From assembly GCF_002804105.1 (NCBI RefSeq), contig NZ_CP024964.1, positions 1 through 64,000 of the forward strand: a stretch of DNA of 64,000 bases, read 5' to 3'. Made by a program: the position numbers and the translations under genes. Source of the stretch: Mesoplasma melaleucae. Lineage in GTDB: Bacteria > Bacillota_I > Bacilli_A > Mycoplasmatales > Mycoplasmataceae. Position 1 is the stretch's first letter; every line of letters starts with the position of its first letter. The notes under the pieces are model-generated. The model ran no database searches. It was not told where the DNA came from and saw only the letters and a program-made list of their open reading frames with translations. Below are positions 61,500-64,000 of this stretch, in pieces.

Positions 61500-62468
61500 A
61501 TGTATTCAGTAGAACAAATTAAAAAAATTCTTATAGATTCAGATCATAAAAAAACTATTGTATTACCAGAAGGTGAAGAACCAAAAATTCAAGAAGTAGC
61601 AAATACACTTGTGAAAGAAAATATTTCAAAAGTTATTATGTTATTTCAAAAAGCAGAATCAATTCCAACAACTTTAGATGCAAAAATCGAAGTTATTACA
61701 ATTGATAAATTTGACAAAGAACCTTTAATCCAAAAATTTATGGATTTAAGAAAAGATAAAACCAATTTAGAGCAAGCAACTAAATTAATGGGGCAAGCGA
61801 ACTATATTGGTGCAATGCTAGTTAAAATGGAAAAAGCAGACTGTATGTTATGTGGAATTACATATACAACAGCTGACACTATTAGACCAGCATTACAAAT
61901 CATTAAAACATCACCAAATGTTGCATTAGCAGCAAGTGTGTTTATTATGAACAAAGGTGATGAAAATTACTTCTTTACAGATTGTGCTTTAAACTTAAAG
62001 CCAACAAGTCAACAATTAGCAGATATTGCAAAAATGACAGCAAAATTTGCTCAATCGTTTGATGTTAAAAATCCTGAAGTTGCTTTATTAAGTTACTCAA
62101 CAGCAGGATCTGGAGCAGGTGAAGATGTTGATCGTGTTAAAGAAGCAATTAACTTATTAGATTCTCAAACAGTCGATTTTAATTATGCCGGAGAAATTCA
62201 ATTTGATGCAGCATGAGATAAAGAAATTAGAAATAAAAAATTTAAAGATTGTAAATTAACTAAACAAACACCTGATGTATTTGTGTTCTCTGATATTAAT
62301 GCAGGAAACATTGGTTATAAAATTGCACAAAGAATGGGTGGATACGAAGCAATTGGTCCATTTGTTCTAGGATTCAATAAACCAGTTAATGATTTAAGCC
62401 GTGGGGCTACATTAGTTGATATTATGAACACAGCAATTATTACAATTTATCAAGCATTGGAGGCATAA
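61500..62468 (+). CDS. pta: Phosphate acetyltransferase
   Basis: Turns acetyl-CoA plus phosphate into acetyl phosphate. The 322-residue frame starts at ATG 61500, one base after pdhD. Motifs: IVLPEGEEPKIQEVA (N-terminal), ADTIRPALQIIKT, LLSYSTAGSGAGEDVDRV and VFVFSDINAGNIGYKIAQR, all diagnostic of Pta. One UGA-Trp at about 62214. Length is that of the single-domain type. With ackA it makes ATP from the acetyl-CoA that PDH supplies. Confidence 0.94.
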
Positions 62469-62469
62469 T

Positions 62470-63663
62470 ATGATTTTAGTAATTAATGCAGGAAGTAGTT
62501 CAATCAAATTTAGATTGTTCAACGATTCTGATAAAAAAAATCCAATTGATATTCTTGATGGAATAGCTGAAAGAATAACAATTGGTGGAGATGTTTCGTT
62601 TAAATATGAAGGCAAGAAATACGAATATGAAGTAGCTTTACCAAATCACGAAGTAGCAATTAAATTTATTTTAGATAAATTAATTGAATTAAATATTATT
62701 AGCAATGTTGATGATATTAGTGCAGTTGGATTTAGAGTTGTTCATGGGGGAACAATTAGTAAATCATCAATTATTAATGATGATGTGTTTAATAAAATTA
62801 AAGATGCTGTTAAATTAGCACCTTTACATAACCCAGGAGCAATTACAGCTATTGAAGCTGTTAAAAAAGTTATGCCAAAAGCAGAATTGGTTGCATGCTT
62901 TGATACAGCATTCCATCAAACTTTAGCAGAGGAACAATATTTATATGCAGTTCCTTATTCTTGATATCAAAAATATGGAGTAAGAAAATACGGATTTCAT
63001 GGAATTAGTTACCAATACATCACAGAAAAAATGTCTGAGGTTTTAAACAAACCAAAAGATAAACTAAACTTAATTGTTTGCCACCTTGGTAATGGTGCAA
63101 GTATAGCATGCATCAAAAATGGTAAGTCATTTGATACAACAATGGGATTAACTCCTCTCGCTGGTGTAATGATGGGTACAAGAAGTGGTGATATTGATCC
63201 ATCAATTATCGAGTACATGTGTAAACAATTAAATACAGATGCTTCAAAAATAACAAATATGTTAAATAAAGAATCAGGTCTATTAGGAGTAAGTGGTAAA
63301 TCAAGCGATATGCGTGATGTAGCAGGTGGATATTTTAGCGGTGATTCAGATTTCAAGCGTGCACTTAACAAATATACTCAAGTTGCAGCAGATTACATTA
63401 TTAGGTTTGCAAACTTATTAGGACACGATATTGATGCAATCGTTTTCACAGCAGGTGTTGGAGAAAACTCAGCGCATACAAGACAGTTTACACTTCAAAA
63501 GTTACCTTTACTAGACATTAAATTAGACATGGATAAAAATGAAGAAAGAAACTACAAAGATTACAAATACATTTCTGCAGCAGATTCAAAAATTAAAGTA
63601 TTAGCTTTTAGAACTAATGAAGAATTAATGATTTGTAAAGACACAATAAGTTTAACTAAATAA
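62470..63663 (+). CDS. ackA: Acetate kinase
   Basis: Makes ATP and acetate from acetyl phosphate and ADP. The 397-residue frame begins MILVINAGSSSIKFRLF (ASKHA phosphate-1 signature) at ATG 62470, one base after pta. Further marks are GFRVVHGG, GFHGISYQYI, IVCHLGNGASI and DAIVFTAGVGENS. All are standard for AckA. UGA-Trp at about 62963. It is followed by a terminator, which ends the nox-to-ackA operon. Confidence 0.96.
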
Positions 63664-63671
63664 TATTTTCC

Positions 63672-63697
63672 AAAAAACCCTTATATTGGGTTTTTTT
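63672..63697 (+). terminator. Terminator after ackA
   Basis: AAAAAACCC (63672-63680) / GGGTTTTTT (63688-63696) with loop TTATATT, ending in a T run. Confidence 0.85.
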
Positions 63698-63758
63698 CCA
63701 TCAATTTACAACATTTCTTGTTTAAAATAAAATACAATAATTAGGAAGGAGAAGCAAT

Positions 63759-64000
63759 ATGAAAAAAGTTTTATTTATAGGGCTTGGACACATGGGTTCA
63801 GCTCTAATAAAAGGTGTTCTTTCAAAGAAAGAACACAAAATTGAAGTATATGGATATGATGCTATTAAAGAAGTACAAGAAAAAGCATTAGCCAATATTT
63901 CAGCTTTAAAAGCATTTAACGATTTAAAAGAGGTTGAGTCAGAAAACATTGATTTTGTTGTTATAGGAACAAGACCAATGGATGTAGAGCCATTATGTGA
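63759..64000 (+). CDS. proC: Pyrroline-5-carboxylate reductase, 5' part (runs off the window)
   Basis: The frame starts at ATG 63759 with the ribosome binding site AGGAAGGAG and is open to the window end (80 codons visible). The N-terminal Rossmann motif is KVLFIGLGHMGSALIKGVL, close to the ProC GxGxMGxAxxxG pattern, followed by IEVYGYD and a FVVIGTRPMDV segment resembling the ProC VxLxVKPQ-like region. ProC reduces pyrroline-5-carboxylate to proline with NAD(P)H. The rest lies outside, so completeness cannot be judged. Confidence 0.8.
   Translation, partial: MKKVLFIGLGHMGSALIKGVLSKKEHKIEVYGYDAIKEVQEKALANISALKAFNDLKEVESENIDFVVIGTRPMDVEPLC

Overview
The window reads as the first 64 kb of a Mollicutes chromosome numbered from dnaA. 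Genes have very low G+C. UGA is read as tryptophan throughout (for example inside dnaA, gyrB, metG and pta), so almost every gene looks split if the standard code is used. Gene order and protein types point to the Mesoplasma/Entomoplasma (Spiroplasma-group) branch near Mesoplasma florum: dnaA-dnaN-rnmV-ksgA-gyrB-gyrA, purine riboswitches of the M. florum 2'-deoxyguanosine variant type, and nox-lplA-pdhABCD-pta-ackA. The species assignment is inference.

Layout. 1-11.3 kb: replication start (dnaA, origin-like spacer, dnaN), an actin/MreB-like relic, rnmV, ksgA, a decayed MATE exporter, gyrB and gyrA. 11.3-12.5 kb: a decayed reverse transcriptase (minus) facing away from a structured plus-strand transcript with two micro-ORFs and a strong terminator. 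12.5-19 kb (minus): mnmE, a broken YfcC-type carrier, an amino-acid permease frameshifted at its start, a GyrI-like relic and serS. 19-26 kb: hslO, an orphan ABC ATPase with a 300-residue charged N-terminus, then a lipoprotein plus two sugar-type ABC permeases. 26-30 kb: a DUF1904-like gene, dus, lysS and a metallo-beta-lactamase (MBL) fold lipoprotein (minus). 30.5-32.2 kb: two copies of a promoter, a deoxyguanosine-type riboswitch, a terminator and a broken lipoprotein gene. 32.3-39.7 kb: a second complete sugar-type ABC system ending in a broken MBL lipoprotein.

40-48.4 kb is a citrate fermentation island: 2-hydroxycarboxylate transporter, citD, citE, citF, a CitX-GntR fusion, citC, citG on the opposite strand, and a KDPG-aldolase family gene. 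A plausible path is citrate uptake, cleavage to acetate and oxaloacetate, decarboxylation to pyruvate (possibly by the aldolase homologue), then pyruvate dehydrogenase and Pta/AckA (56-63.7 kb) to acetate and ATP, with NADH oxidase (53.9 kb) regenerating NAD and LplA handling the lipoyl domains.

48.4-52.1 kb holds nucleobase and vitamin functions: a guanine-type riboswitch before a dead hpt, an NCS2 purine permease, and a TPP riboswitch with thiT on the minus strand, followed by a coiled-coil relic. metG, nox, lplA, pdhABCD, pta, ackA and the start of proC complete the window.

About ten loci are decayed by frameshifts and new TAA/TAG codons. I found no tRNA, rRNA, intact insertion sequence or CRISPR array. 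The most unusual items are the CitX-GntR fusion with a palindrome at the citrate promoter, the riboswitch-lipoprotein cassettes, and the reverse-transcriptase relic beside the structured micro-ORF transcript.
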